Shown in pieces: positions 47,345 to 56,096 of a stretch of 64,000 nucleotides of DNA. The notes below the pieces were generated by a model, which saw only the letters and a list, made by a program, of their open reading frames with translations, ran no database searches and had not been told where the DNA came from. A program made the translations under genes and the position numbers. Position 1 is the stretch's first letter; each line of letters opens with the position of its first letter. The stretch covers positions 1-64,000 of the forward strand of contig CAKSAP010000001.1 of assembly GCA_934436505.1 (NCBI GenBank), read 5' to 3'. This DNA is from an uncultured Eubacteriales bacterium. Its GTDB lineage: Bacteria; Bacillota; Clostridia; Oscillospirales; Acutalibacteraceae.

Positions 47345-48877
47345 ATGAAAAATGTCGTTATAATCGGCGCAGGCCCGGCAGGACTTACGGCAGGGCTTGA
47401 GCTGTTGCGAAAATCAAATAGTGAGTATAATGTTACCGTGCTTGAGGCAAGTGAGCGTGTCGGCGGTATATCCGCAACCGTTAACTGCTCGGGCAACCGT
47501 ATGGATCTCGGCGGTCACCGTTTCTTTTCAAAGGATGAAAGGGTCAACGAGTGGTGGTCAAGTCTTTTGGAAATGCAAGGCGCACCGTCATTTGACGACA
47601 AGCTTTTGCTCCGTGAAAAGGCACTTTCCGAAAACGGTCCCGACCCCGAAGCGGAGGATAATGTTATGCTTCTTCGCCAAAGGGTTTCACGAATATATTA
47701 TCTCGAAAAATTCTTTGATTACCCCGTTTCGCTCAAGGCGCAAACCCTGATAAATCTCGGATTTGTCAGAACAATGAAAGCGGGATTCAGCTATCTTCAT
47801 TCCATAATGTTCAAAAAAGATGAGTCCTCGCTTGAGAATTTCTATATAAACCGCTTCGGCAAGGAGCTTTATTCAATGTTCTTTGAGGGGTACACGGAAA
47901 AGCTTTGGGGTAGGCATCCGTCTGAAATCTCTGCCGATTGGGGCGCACAGAGAGTTAAGGGCATTTCTATCAAAGAAGTTCTCAAAAACGCACTTTCAAA
48001 GGGTAAAAAGAGCGACGAAACCTCGCTTATAGAGGAATTTAAGTATCCTAAATTTGGCCCCGGTCAGCTTTGGGAGACTGCGGCAGCGGAGCTTGAAAGC
48101 CTCGGCGGTAAAATCATTTTCAATGCCGAAGTCAACAGGATAAACGTCGAAAGCGGTAAAATCACTTCCGTAACGGCAGGCGATAAGGACTACTCGGGCG
48201 ATATTTTCATTTCCTCAATGCCCGTTAAGGATTTGGTAAACAGCTTTGAGCAATCGCTCGTTTCAAGCGAAGTAAAAAGCATCGCAAACGGCTTGCCTTA
48301 CAGGGATTTTGTTACTGTCGGCTTGCTCGTTAACAAGCTTGAAATTAAAAATAAAACAGATATGAAAACTGTTTCGAACATTGTTCCCGACTGTTGGATT
48401 TACGTTCAGGACGACTCCGTAAAGCTCGGAAGAATACAGATTTTCAACAACTGGTCAAGCTATCTTGTAAAGGATGTTGAAAACACCGTATGGCTCGGAC
48501 TTGAATATTTCTGCACCGAGGGCGACGATTTTTGGAATATGAGCGAAAGTGCCTGCGTTGATTTTGCGGTTAGTGAGCTTAAAAAAATCGGCGTGATTTC
48601 AAACGACACCGATATACTTTTCTCGCACAGGGAAAAGGTCAAAAAGGCATATCCCGCATACTTTGACACCTATGACGATTTGCCGACGGTTATCGATTAT
48701 CTCAATTCGTATGAAAATCTTTACTGTATCGGCAGAAACGGTCAGCACCGCTACAACAATATGGATCATTCCATGATGACCGCTTTTGAAGCCGTAAACA
48801 ACATTCTTACGGGCAAAACGGATAAATCCGATATTTGGAACGTCAACACCGAAAAAGAATATCACGAAAAGGGGTAG
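47345..48877 (+). CDS. FAD/NAD(P)-dependent amine-oxidase-like oxidoreductase
   Basis: A 510-residue flavoprotein. The dinucleotide motif is VVIIGAGPAGLTAGLELL at 4-21, followed by LEASERVGGISAT and the MDLGGHRFFS block typical of the protoporphyrinogen oxidase / UDP-galactopyranose mutase-like group. The middle has FFEGYTEKLWGRHPSEISAD, and the C-terminus IGRNGQHRYNNMDHSM. It may desaturate, oxidise or ring-contract a sugar- or isoprenoid-type substrate; this cannot be narrowed. It lies 8 bp after the cyclase gene and 4 bp before a DUF6472 gene. Confidence 0.83.
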   Translation: MKNVVIIGAGPAGLTAGLELLRKSNSEYNVTVLEASERVGGISATVNCSGNRMDLGGHRFFSKDERVNEWWSSLLEMQGAPSFDDKLLLREKALSENGPDPEAEDNVMLLRQRVSRIYYLEKFFDYPVSLKAQTLINLGFVRTMKAGFSYLHSIMFKKDESSLENFYINRFGKELYSMFFEGYTEKLWGRHPSEISADWGAQRVKGISIKEVLKNALSKGKKSDETSLIEEFKYPKFGPGQLWETAAAELESLGGKIIFNAEVNRINVESGKITSVTAGDKDYSGDIFISSMPVKDLVNSFEQSLVSSEVKSIANGLPYRDFVTVGLLVNKLEIKNKTDMKTVSNIVPDCWIYVQDDSVKLGRIQIFNNWSSYLVKDVENTVWLGLEYFCTEGDDFWNMSESACVDFAVSELKKIGVISNDTDILFSHREKVKKAYPAYFDTYDDLPTVIDYLNSYENLYCIGRNGQHRYNNMDHSMMTAFEAVNNILTGKTDKSDIWNVNTEKEYHEKG

Positions 48878-48881
48878 CGCA

Positions 48882-49076
48882 ATGGCTGAAAAGAAAAAAC
48901 GGGTTACGCAATGTGAATGCTGCGCATATTATTTCTATGACGAAGAGTATGATTGCTATGCGTGCGAGGTCAATCTCGACGAGGACGAAATGGCAAGATT
49001 TTTAAGCTATGCTGACTTTGAATGTCCGTATTATAATCCGTATGACGAATACAAAATCGTTCAAAAACAAAACTAA
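48882..49076 (+). CDS. DUF6472-type small cysteine-rich protein
   Basis: A 64-residue protein: TQCECCAYYFYDEEYDCYAC, then EVNLDEDEMARFL, then ECPYYNPYDEYKIVQKQ. This pattern is the small DUF6472 family of Clostridia. Five clustered cysteines suggest one bound metal. Function unknown. AAGGGG lies just upstream, within the end of the oxidoreductase gene. It ends the operon before a strong terminator. Confidence 0.85.
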   Translation: MAEKKKRVTQCECCAYYFYDEEYDCYACEVNLDEDEMARFLSYADFECPYYNPYDEYKIVQKQN

Positions 49077-49086
49077 GGTAATGAAA

Positions 49087-49116
49087 AAAGGCTTCGGAAA
49101 TAATCCGAAGCCTTTT
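49087..49116. terminator. Bidirectional terminator
   Basis: A perfect 12 bp stem (AAAGGCTTCGGA and its complement), 5 nt loop and flanking A and T runs, between the convergent DUF6472 and ileS genes. Confidence 0.9.
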
Positions 49117-49140
49117 AATAATATCAATTTTTGCCTTTAA

Positions 49141-52100
49141 TTAAGCCTTTTTAATATCAACCTTAACCTTGTGGTCGTCGATATTAAATTCATTTGCTCC
49201 GCCCTCTGCAAATGTGAGGCTGTCGCAAAGAAGCTCCGACTTAATGAAATCAGCGTTGCGTGTGATTACGTCGGTAATGTAATCGTCCGAAGCAGCAACA
49301 ATTTCAATGTGGTCTGTAACCTCGAAGCCGCTTGACTTACGGAGATTTTGTACCTTTGAAATGAACTCTCTTACAGAGCCTCTTTCGATAAGCGACTCAT
49401 TGAGCGTTGTGTTGAGAATTACCGTTACGCCGTAATTTGTCTCCGCAATGTAGCCCTCCTTAGCCTTTTCGGTAACAAGGAGATCGTCCATTGTAAGCTC
49501 AATTTCAGTACCGTCAATTTCCGTCTTATAAACGCCGTCAGCCTTGATGGTGTTTATAATCTCTGTGTTTCTGTCGATATTGAAATACTCGCCGATAGCC
49601 TTCAAATGTCTGCCGTATTTCGGACCGAGTGTTTTAAGCTGCGGCTTGATTTCATAGCAGATAAGGCTCTGCGTATCGAAGTCTGTGAGTACCTCGTCAA
49701 CATTAAGCTCCTCCGCAATGGTGTTAAGTTCTTCTTCCTTGAGAGTGATGCCGTTGTCAATCTTGACAATGCACTGGCTCAACGGCTGACGGTTACGGAT
49801 ATGAACAAGCTCACGAAGCTTTCTGCCGATTTCAACAGCCTTATAGGAAACCTCCATCTGCTCCTCAAGCTCAGGCTTGTCCCAATCTGCTCTGTACTGC
49901 GGGAAGGAAGCAAGATGAACGCTCTCGGGTGCGTCGGGGAAGTATCTTGTAACAAGTCCCTGATACATTGTCTCCGCAACAAACGGAGTTACGGGAGCAA
50001 CAACCCTTGCGAGTGTTTCAAGAACGGTATAAAGAGTCATATATGCCGCAATCTTGTCCTCGGTAAGCTCCGAGTTAAAGAAACGACGGCGGTTACGTCT
50101 GATATACCAGTTTGAAAGCTCGTCGATAAAGCTTTCCATTGCTCTTGTAGCCTCAAAAATATGGTATGAGTCGAACTCATAGGTAACCTTTTTAACAAGA
50201 GAGTTAACTCTTGAAAGCACCCACTCGTCGATTGAACGAAGCTTGCAATCGTCAATGTTGTATTTGCTCGGATCAAAGCCGTCAATCTCGCTGTAAAGTG
50301 AGTAGAAGTAAACCGATGCCCACATAGTGCCGATAAATCTGTTCTGGAACTGTGCAAGAGTCTGCTTGCTGAACGAAGTGGAAATCCACGGTGCGTTAGC
50401 TATGCAGAAGTAAAGTCTTGTAGCGTCGGAGCCGAATTCGTCAAGAACCTCCCACGGGTCAACAACGTTGCCGATATGCTTTGACATCTTGATACCGTTT
50501 TCGTCGTTTACAAGACCGAGAGCAATACAGTTTTTATACGGCGATTTGCCGAAAATAGCGGTTGAAAGTGCCTGCAAAGCGTAGAACCAACCTCTTGACT
50601 GGTCGCTGCCCTCACTGATAAAGTCAGCCGGGAACTGCTGATTGAAAATTTCCTGATTTTCAAACGGATAGTGGTGCTGCGCATAGGGCATTGAACCTGA
50701 ATCTATCCAGCAGTCGCAAACCTCGGGAGTACGGTGCATTGTGTGTCCACACTCGGGGCAGATCATTGTAAGGCGGTCAACCATAGGCTTATGAAGGTCA
50801 ATATCGGGATCTGCACCGGTAAGCTCAACAAGCTCTGCTACCGAGCCGACAACGTGCTTGTGTCCGCACTCCTCGCAAACCCAAATCGGAAGCGGAGTGC
50901 CCCAATATCTGTCTCTCGAAACTGCCCAGTCGATAACATTGGAAACGAAGTTGCCCATTCTACCCTCTTTGAAGTTCTCGGGGAACCAGTTTACGCTTCT
51001 GTTATCTGCAACAAGCTCATCACGGAGAGTTGACATTGCAATAAACCACGAATCCTTTGCATAATAGATAAGCGGACTGTTACAACGCCAGCAATGCGGA
51101 TAGCTGTGCTCGATTTTCTTAATTTTAAGGATAACCTTATTGTCAATAAGTTCTTTGATAATTTCGTCATTTGCGTCAAATACAAGCTTGCCTGCATATT
51201 TTCCGCAAATATCGGTAAACTTACCTGCGAAGTCAACAGGCTTAACACAGGGAAGATTGTTTTCCTTGCCGACTCTTGCGTCGTCCTCACCGAAAGCGGG
51301 AGCGATATGAACGATACCTGTACCTGCGTCAAGCGATACATAATCGTCAGCAATTACATAGAAAGCCTTTTCCTTAAATGTGTCAACAACAAAGGTGTAT
51401 ATCGGCTCATATTCCTTGCCGACAAGGTCTGAGCCCTTGCAGCTTTCAACAATTTCATAATCCTCGCCGAAAAGGTCGCCGATAAGCTCGGTTGCGATAT
51501 AATAATAAGCGTCGTCAACCTTAACCTTTGCATAGTCAAATTTTTCATTTACGCAAAGCGCAACGTTTGAGGGCAATGTCCACGGTGTTGTTGTCCAAAC
51601 TGCGAAATATGTGTTTTCCTCGTCCTTGCACTTAAATCTTACGAAAACAGACTCTGTTTTAACGTTCTTATAGCCCTGTGCAACCTCGTGCGAGCTCAAA
51701 GCGGTTGAGCATCTCGGACAATACGGAGATACTCTGAAGCCCTTGTAGATAAGGCCCTTTTTATCAAGCTCTTTAAGTCCCCACCATACCGACTCGATAT
51801 AGTTGTTCGTGTATGTAATGTAAGGGTGTTCAAAGTCGCACCAATAGCCGACTCTTTCGGACATTTTTTCCCAAAGGTCCTTATATGTCCAAACACTTTC
51901 ACGGCACTTCTGAATGAACGGCTCTACACCGAAAGCCTCAATATCAGCCTTACCGTTTGTGTGAATTTGCTTTTCAACCTCAAGCTCAACGGGAAGTCCG
52001 TGAGTGTCCCAGCCTGCTTTTCTCTCAACGTGATAGCCCTGCATGGTTTTATATCTCGGAATTACGTCCTTTACAACTCTTGTAAGAACATGACCGATAT

Positions 52101-52266
52101 GCGGCTTACCGTTAGCGGTGGGAGGTCCGTCGTAGAACACATAGTTCTTTGTGTTTACGTCATTTTTCGCAACAGCCTTTTTGAAAATATCGTTTTGTTT
52201 CCAAAAATCGATTACTTCCTGCTCAGACTTGGCGAAATCATAGTTTCTCTCTATTTTTTTCTGCAC
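49141..52266 (-). CDS. ileS: Isoleucyl-tRNA synthetase (long, eukaryote-like type)
   Basis: A 1041-residue class I synthetase. It has GPPTANGKPHIGHVLTRVVK for HIGH, the editing domain (FAVWTTTPWTLPSNVALC and GTGIVHIAPAFGEDD) and KMSKHIGN for KMSKS. The length and KMSKHIGN form are those of the type 2 enzymes, the group that in other bacteria can be insensitive to mupirocin (family knowledge; not shown here). The start is GTG with AAGGTGA upstream. The 150 bp leader region is too short for a T-box, and none was found. Confidence 0.95.
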   Translation of the reverse strand: MQKKIERNYDFAKSEQEVIDFWKQNDIFKKAVAKNDVNTKNYVFYDGPPTANGKPHIGHVLTRVVKDVIPRYKTMQGYHVERKAGWDTHGLPVELEVEKQIHTNGKADIEAFGVEPFIQKCRESVWTYKDLWEKMSERVGYWCDFEHPYITYTNNYIESVWWGLKELDKKGLIYKGFRVSPYCPRCSTALSSHEVAQGYKNVKTESVFVRFKCKDEENTYFAVWTTTPWTLPSNVALCVNEKFDYAKVKVDDAYYYIATELIGDLFGEDYEIVESCKGSDLVGKEYEPIYTFVVDTFKEKAFYVIADDYVSLDAGTGIVHIAPAFGEDDARVGKENNLPCVKPVDFAGKFTDICGKYAGKLVFDANDEIIKELIDNKVILKIKKIEHSYPHCWRCNSPLIYYAKDSWFIAMSTLRDELVADNRSVNWFPENFKEGRMGNFVSNVIDWAVSRDRYWGTPLPIWVCEECGHKHVVGSVAELVELTGADPDIDLHKPMVDRLTMICPECGHTMHRTPEVCDCWIDSGSMPYAQHHYPFENQEIFNQQFPADFISEGSDQSRGWFYALQALSTAIFGKSPYKNCIALGLVNDENGIKMSKHIGNVVDPWEVLDEFGSDATRLYFCIANAPWISTSFSKQTLAQFQNRFIGTMWASVYFYSLYSEIDGFDPSKYNIDDCKLRSIDEWVLSRVNSLVKKVTYEFDSYHIFEATRAMESFIDELSNWYIRRNRRRFFNSELTEDKIAAYMTLYTVLETLARVVAPVTPFVAETMYQGLVTRYFPDAPESVHLASFPQYRADWDKPELEEQMEVSYKAVEIGRKLRELVHIRNRQPLSQCIVKIDNGITLKEEELNTIAEELNVDEVLTDFDTQSLICYEIKPQLKTLGPKYGRHLKAIGEYFNIDRNTEIINTIKADGVYKTEIDGTEIELTMDDLLVTEKAKEGYIAETNYGVTVILNTTLNESLIERGSVREFISKVQNLRKSSGFEVTDHIEIVAASDDYITDVITRNADFIKSELLCDSLTFAEGGANEFNIDDHKVKVDIKKA

Positions 52267-52302
52267 CTTGCGTTCACCTTCTACTATAAATATACATTGT
52301 CT

Positions 52303-52331
52303 ATTATAGTTTACAACGACAAAAAAATCAA
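52303..52331 (-). promoter_or_regulatory. ileS promoter
   Basis: Minus strand: TTGATT (52326-52331), 17 bp, perfect TATAAT (52303-52308). Confidence 0.65.
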
Positions 52332-52365
52332 GGACAAATTGGATAAAAACAGTCGTTATAAAGAT

Positions 52366-52399
52366 AAAAGGCTGTAAAAAACTTTCGTTTTTTACAGCC
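52366..52399 (-). terminator. Terminator of the ribosomal protein operon
   Basis: A perfect 13 bp stem (GGCTGTAAAAAAC and its complement) with loop GAAA and TTTTATC following on the minus strand. It ends the operon 20 bp after rplQ. Confidence 0.9.
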
Positions 52400-52418
52400 G
52401 GGTTGAATAATCTTAAAA

Positions 52419-52901
52419 TTATTCTGCAGCAGCTTCTGCTGTTGCCTCTTCAGCCTTGGGAGCTTCTTCCTTTGCGGGAGCTGCCTTCTTGGTTGAAGCA
52501 GTCTTTTTAGCAGCCTTAGCTGCTGTCTTTTTAACAGGCTTTTCTTCTGCTGCCTTGGGCTCTACAAGCTCAATGATTGCCATCTCTGCTGCGTCGCCTC
52601 TGCGAGCGCCTGTCTTTATAATGCGGGTATAGCCGCCTTTAACATCCTGATACTTGGGTGCGATCTCGTCAAACAACTTCTTTACAACGTCCTCTTTAGT
52701 AACGTATGCAAGAACCTGTCTTCTTGAGTGCAAAGAGCCCTCTTTAGCAATAGTGATCATTTTTTCAGCCATTGCACGGACTTCCTTAGCCCTTGTAACA
52801 GTTGTTTCAACTTTGCCGTTTTCAAACAGATATGTTACCAAGCCTCTGAGCATAGCTCTGCGGTGATCGGTAGTTCTGCCGAGTTTTCTTGTACCGGGCA
52901 T
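52419..52901 (-). CDS. rplQ: Ribosomal protein L17 with Lys/Ala/Glu-rich tail
   Basis: The first 115 or so residues are a normal L17 (KLGRTTDHRRAMLRGLVTYL and GGYTRIIKTGARRGDAAEMA). About 45 extra C-terminal residues are low complexity, first basic (KPVKKTAAKAAKKTASTKK), then acidic (APKAEEATAEAAAE). Such tails are seen in some Clostridia and Actinobacteria; function unknown. Last gene of the operon. Confidence 0.95.
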   Translation of the reverse strand: MPGTRKLGRTTDHRRAMLRGLVTYLFENGKVETTVTRAKEVRAMAEKMITIAKEGSLHSRRQVLAYVTKEDVVKKLFDEIAPKYQDVKGGYTRIIKTGARRGDAAEMAIIELVEPKAAEEKPVKKTAAKAAKKTASTKKAAPAKEEAPKAEEATAEAAAE

Positions 52902-52916
52902 TTAATATCACTCCTT

Positions 52917-53867
52917 TTATTCGTCGTCGTGGTGAAGAGTGAAGCCAAGTGATTCGAGCTTTGCAACAACCTCATCAAGAGATTTTCTGCCAAGGTTTCT
53001 CACTTTCATCATATCTTCTTCAGTTTTGCTTATCAAGTCTTCAACCGTGTTGATACCGGCTCTCTTCAAGCAGTTAAATGAACGAACAGAAAGGTCAAGT
53101 TCTTCAATCGTCATTTCGAGAGTCTTAACATTGCTATCCTCTTTCTTATCGATAAGGATAGGACCTGTTGCAGCCTCATCAGAAAGACCGATGAAGAGCT
53201 CAAGGTGCTCGTTAAGAATTTTTGCGCCGAACGAAACAGCTTCCTTAGCGGAAATCGAACCGTCTGTCCATGCTTCAAGAGTGAGCTTGTCAAAGTCAGT
53301 AATCTGACCGACACGAGTATTTTCAACCGTGTAGTTTACCTTCAACACAGGTGTATAAATTGAGTCGATTGCAATTACACCGATAACAGGCTTCATCATC
53401 TGCTTATTTCTGTCAGCAGATACATATCCTCTGCCCTTGTCAGCGGTCATCTCCATAACGAGAGATGCGCCGTCTGAAAGAGTAGCGATATGGTGATCGG
53501 GGTTAAGGATTTCAACATCCGAATCAGCCTTAATGTCGCCTGCTGTAACCTCACATTTTCCGCTTGCATCGATATAAAGAGTCTTGGGACCCTCATCATG
53601 CATTTTAAGGATTACGCCTTTAAGGTTAAGAACGATTTCAGTAACGTCTTCCTTAACGCCCTCAACAGTTGAGAACTCATGGAGAACGCCGTCAATCTTA
53701 ACCGAGGTAATCGCATAACCGGGAAGTGAAGAAAGCAATACACGACGAAGGCTGTTACCGATCGTTGTGCCGTAGCCTCTTTCCAACGGTTCCATTACGA
53801 ACTTGCCGTAAGTACCGTCTTCGGTCAAATCGAGTGCTTCAATGCTGGGCTTATCAATTCCTATCAT
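52917..53867 (-). CDS. rpoA: RNA polymerase alpha subunit
   Basis: A 316-residue alpha subunit. The N-terminal assembly domain includes ERGYGTTIGNSLRRVLLSSL. The C-terminal domain (about 245-310), with LDLSVRSFNCLKRAGINTVE and VRNLGRKSLDEV, contacts promoter UP elements and regulators. It lies in the alpha operon between rpsD and rplQ, its usual place. Confidence 0.97.
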   Translation of the reverse strand: MIGIDKPSIEALDLTEDGTYGKFVMEPLERGYGTTIGNSLRRVLLSSLPGYAITSVKIDGVLHEFSTVEGVKEDVTEIVLNLKGVILKMHDEGPKTLYIDASGKCEVTAGDIKADSDVEILNPDHHIATLSDGASLVMEMTADKGRGYVSADRNKQMMKPVIGVIAIDSIYTPVLKVNYTVENTRVGQITDFDKLTLEAWTDGSISAKEAVSFGAKILNEHLELFIGLSDEAATGPILIDKKEDSNVKTLEMTIEELDLSVRSFNCLKRAGINTVEDLISKTEEDMMKVRNLGRKSLDEVVAKLESLGFTLHHDDE

Positions 53868-53937
53868 TCAAAAGCCTCCTATATGGTCGGAAAAAACCGA
53901 ACCGAATAATAAATATTTTGTCTAACAGTAAACTCTA

Positions 53938-54564
53938 TTATTTAGAATAGAGCTCGACGATAAGGTGTTCTTCAACCGGAACTTCAATCTGCTCTCTGGT
54001 CGGAAGATCTGCTACCTTACCCTCAAAAGCGTCTGCATTCTTCACGAGCCACTCGGGAACGGGACGAGCTGCATTAGCTTCGAGAACTGCCTTAATTTTT
54101 TCACTGTCACGGCTCTTTTCCTTGATAGAAATTACGTCGCCTGCTTTAAGAAGATATGACGGAATGTCAACCTTCTTGCCGTTTACTTCGTAATGTCCGT
54201 GATTTACCAACTGTCTTGCTTCGGCTCTTGATGAAGCCCAACCGAGAAGATAAATTGCATTATCAAGTCTGCTCTCGCAGATTCTCAAAAGGTTTTCACC
54301 AGCCTGTCCCTGACGGCGCTCAGCCATAAGGAAATATTTGTGGAACTGTCCTTCCTGAATACCGTAGTAACGCTTAGCTGTCTGCTTTGCACGAAGCTGC
54401 AAACCGTATTCAGAATTCTTTTTGCGGCTCTGTCCATGCTGTCCGGGAGCATAGCTGCGACGCTCAAGTGAGCACTTGCCTGTATAGCAACGATCGCCCT
54501 TGAGGAAAAGCTTCTTGCCCTCACGACGGCACAATTTACAAACCGCACCGGTATATCTAGCCAT
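53938..54564 (-). CDS. rpsD: Ribosomal protein S4
   Basis: A 208-residue S4 of the zinc-binding form: CKLCRREGKKLFLKGDRC and the next cysteine in TGKCSLERRSYAPGQHG. The S4 RNA-binding domain follows (SRLDNAIYLLGWASSRAEAR). The gap of 70 bp to rpoA downstream contains a short GGTCGG-type hairpin near the rpoA ribosome site. Confidence 0.97.
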   Translation of the reverse strand: MARYTGAVCKLCRREGKKLFLKGDRCYTGKCSLERRSYAPGQHGQSRKKNSEYGLQLRAKQTAKRYYGIQEGQFHKYFLMAERRQGQAGENLLRICESRLDNAIYLLGWASSRAEARQLVNHGHYEVNGKKVDIPSYLLKAGDVISIKEKSRDSEKIKAVLEANAARPVPEWLVKNADAFEGKVADLPTREQIEVPVEEHLIVELYSK

Positions 54565-54578
54565 AAATTACACCTCCG

Positions 54579-54983
54579 TTATACTCTTCTTCTCTTGGGC
54601 GGGCGGCAACCGTTGTGCGGAATGGGAGTAACGTCTTTAATCATTGTTACTTCAAGTCCTGCGGTCTGTAAAGCACGAATAGCTGCTTCACGTCCTGAAC
54701 CCGGTCCCTTGACATAAACTTCAATAGTCTTCATACCGTGGTCAACTGCAATCTTTGCTGCTGTTTCTGCTGCTGTCTGAGCTGCGAAGGGAGTAGATTT
54801 CTTAGAACCTCTGAAGCCCATTTCGCCTGCTGATGCCCAAGAAACTGCGTTGCCCTGTACATCTGTAATGGTAACTATTGTGTTATTGAAGGTGGATTGA
54901 ATATGAGCTGCACCTTTTTCAATGTTCTTCTTTTCACGGCGTTTACGAGAAGCGCCCTTTTTAGCTGTTGCTTTGGTAGCCAT
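54579..54983 (-). CDS. rpsK: Ribosomal protein S11
   Basis: A 134-residue S11 with the typical AHIQSTFNNTIVTITD, SAGEMGFRGSKKSTPFAAQ and C-terminal PIPHNGCRPPKRRRV. Between rpsM and rpsD. Confidence 0.97.
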   Translation of the reverse strand: MATKATAKKGASRKRREKKNIEKGAAHIQSTFNNTIVTITDVQGNAVSWASAGEMGFRGSKKSTPFAAQTAAETAAKIAVDHGMKTIEVYVKGPGSGREAAIRALQTAGLEVTMIKDVTPIPHNGCRPPKRRRV

Positions 54984-54999
54984 TTACAAATCCCTCCTC

Positions 55000-55368
55000 T
55001 TACTTCTTCTTGTTTGCGATTGTCTTCTTCGGACCCTTACGTGTACGAGCATTGTTCTTAGAAGTCTGTCCTCTTACGGGGAGACCCTTACGATGACGAA
55101 CACCACGGTAGCAACCGATTTCTACCAATCTCTTAATGTCGAAAGCTGTGTCACGGCGAAGATCACCTTCAACCTTAACATTGTGCTCAATGTATTCACG
55201 CAGCTTTGCTACATCTTCTTCAGTTAAATCCTTGACTCTTGTGTCAGGATTAACACCTGTTGCGGCAATAATGTCGCTTGCAGTTTTTCTGCCGATACCG
55301 TAGATGTATGTGAGTCCGATTTCGACTCTCTTATCTCTCGGTAAATCAACACCTGAAATACGTGCCAT
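55000..55368 (-). CDS. rpsM: Ribosomal protein S13
   Basis: A 122-residue S13 (ARISGVDLPRDKRVEIGLTY, and GLPVRGQTSKNNARTRKGPK). The ATG at 55368 has CGGAGG upstream; the frame is open for 21 more codons, but that part lies in the structured spacer after rpmJ and has no site. Confidence 0.96.
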   Translation of the reverse strand: MARISGVDLPRDKRVEIGLTYIYGIGRKTASDIIAATGVNPDTRVKDLTEEDVAKLREYIEHNVKVEGDLRRDTAFDIKRLVEIGCYRGVRHRKGLPVRGQTSKNNARTRKGPKKTIANKKK

Positions 55369-55394
55369 AGAGTTGTACCTCCGTTTTAATCTGT

Positions 55395-55460
55395 GGGCAA
55401 AAGCCCTTACTTTGTCTTTGGATAAGCACAATATCGTTGTTTAGATCTTTAACAACGATA
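55395..55460 (-). promoter_or_regulatory. Structured spacer between rpmJ and rpsM
   Basis: On the minus strand a perfect 10 bp stem (TATCGTTGTT/AACAACGATA, 55432-55460, 9 nt loop) is followed by a second hairpin GGGC-TTTT-GCCC (55395-55406) just before the rpsM ribosome site. The 107 bp gap is the longest in the ribosomal operon. It could be a leader for feedback control or an RNA-processing site (inference). Confidence 0.45.
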
Positions 55461-55475
55461 CAGCCGAAGCCTTAA

Positions 55476-55589
55476 TTAGCCCTGACGCTGTTTGTGCTTG
55501 GGGTTCTCACAGATAACCATGACTTTACCCTTGCGCTTGATAACCTTGCACTTATCACATATTTTTTTGACAGAAGGTCTGACTTTCAT
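55476..55589 (-). CDS. rpmJ: Ribosomal protein L36
   Basis: A 37-residue L36 beginning MKVRPSVKKICDKCKVIKRK, with the zinc-binding set of CDKC, a later cysteine (ICEN) and the histidine in NPKHKQRQG. AGGAGG precedes the ATG. It occupies its standard place between infA and rpsM. Confidence 0.97.
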   Translation of the reverse strand: MKVRPSVKKICDKCKVIKRKGKVMVICENPKHKQRQG

Positions 55590-55622
55590 TTGAATACCTC
55601 CTAATAAAAGTAGTTTCTTTTC

Positions 55623-55841
55623 TTACTTTGATCGCCAAGTAATACGGCCTCTGGTCAAGTCGTAAGGCGACATTTCAACTGTAACCTTATCACCGGGGAG
55701 AATTCTGATAAAGTTCATTCTCAATTTACCCGAAATATGAGCCGTAATTTGATGTCCGTTTTCAAGCTCTACCTGGAACACTGCGTTCGGTAATGCTTCA
55801 ACAACTGTACCTTCAATTTCAATCATATCCTGTTTTGACAT
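55623..55841 (-). CDS. infA: Translation initiation factor IF-1
   Basis: A 72-residue OB-fold protein: IEIEGTVVEALPNAVFQVEL, then GHQITAHISGKLRMNFIRIL, then SPYDLTRGRITWR. The ATG at 55841 has GGAGGC upstream at the right distance; an in-frame TTG two codons earlier is too close to it. Confidence 0.97.
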   Translation of the reverse strand: MSKQDMIEIEGTVVEALPNAVFQVELENGHQITAHISGKLRMNFIRILPGDKVTVEMSPYDLTRGRITWRSK

Positions 55842-55843
55842 AT

Positions 55844-56086
55844 TCAAGCCTCCGAAATTTGCTTTAACGCTTTTCTTATTGACTTATCTGAAGCGGTCTG
55901 CTCCTCAGACAGTTTCTTGTCTAAAGGTCTGATGTGCTTTGGATTTTTAGCTTTCGGCTTATTCAGCCTCCTGTGTTTTCCGTCACACACCCATACCCTG
56001 TTTTCGCCCGTTTCGACAACGCACATAAGAACGCCTTTATCTCGTCCCATGAGCGAAACTGCAACCGATCCTTTAACAAGTTCCAT
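55844..56086 (-). CDS. KOW-domain RNA-binding protein (L14e-like)
   Basis: An 80-residue protein with an N-terminal KOW/SH3-like barrel (ELVKGSVAVSLMGRDKGVLM, then GENRVWVCDGKHRRLNKPKA) and a helical C-terminal tail. This family sits between map and infA in many Clostridia and is thought to bind RNA or the ribosome. The ATG at 56086 follows AAAGGTGA; the upstream extension is rejected. It is 2 bp from infA and 10 bp from map. Confidence 0.88.
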   Translation of the reverse strand: MELVKGSVAVSLMGRDKGVLMCVVETGENRVWVCDGKHRRLNKPKAKNPKHIRPLDKKLSEEQTASDKSIRKALKQISEA

Positions 56087-56096
56087 AACTTCACCT

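Noticed and set aside
52267..52418. T-box riboswitch upstream of ileS
   Set aside because: The gap is about 150 bp, already holds the rplQ terminator and a consensus promoter, and shows no T-box sequence or antiterminator stem.
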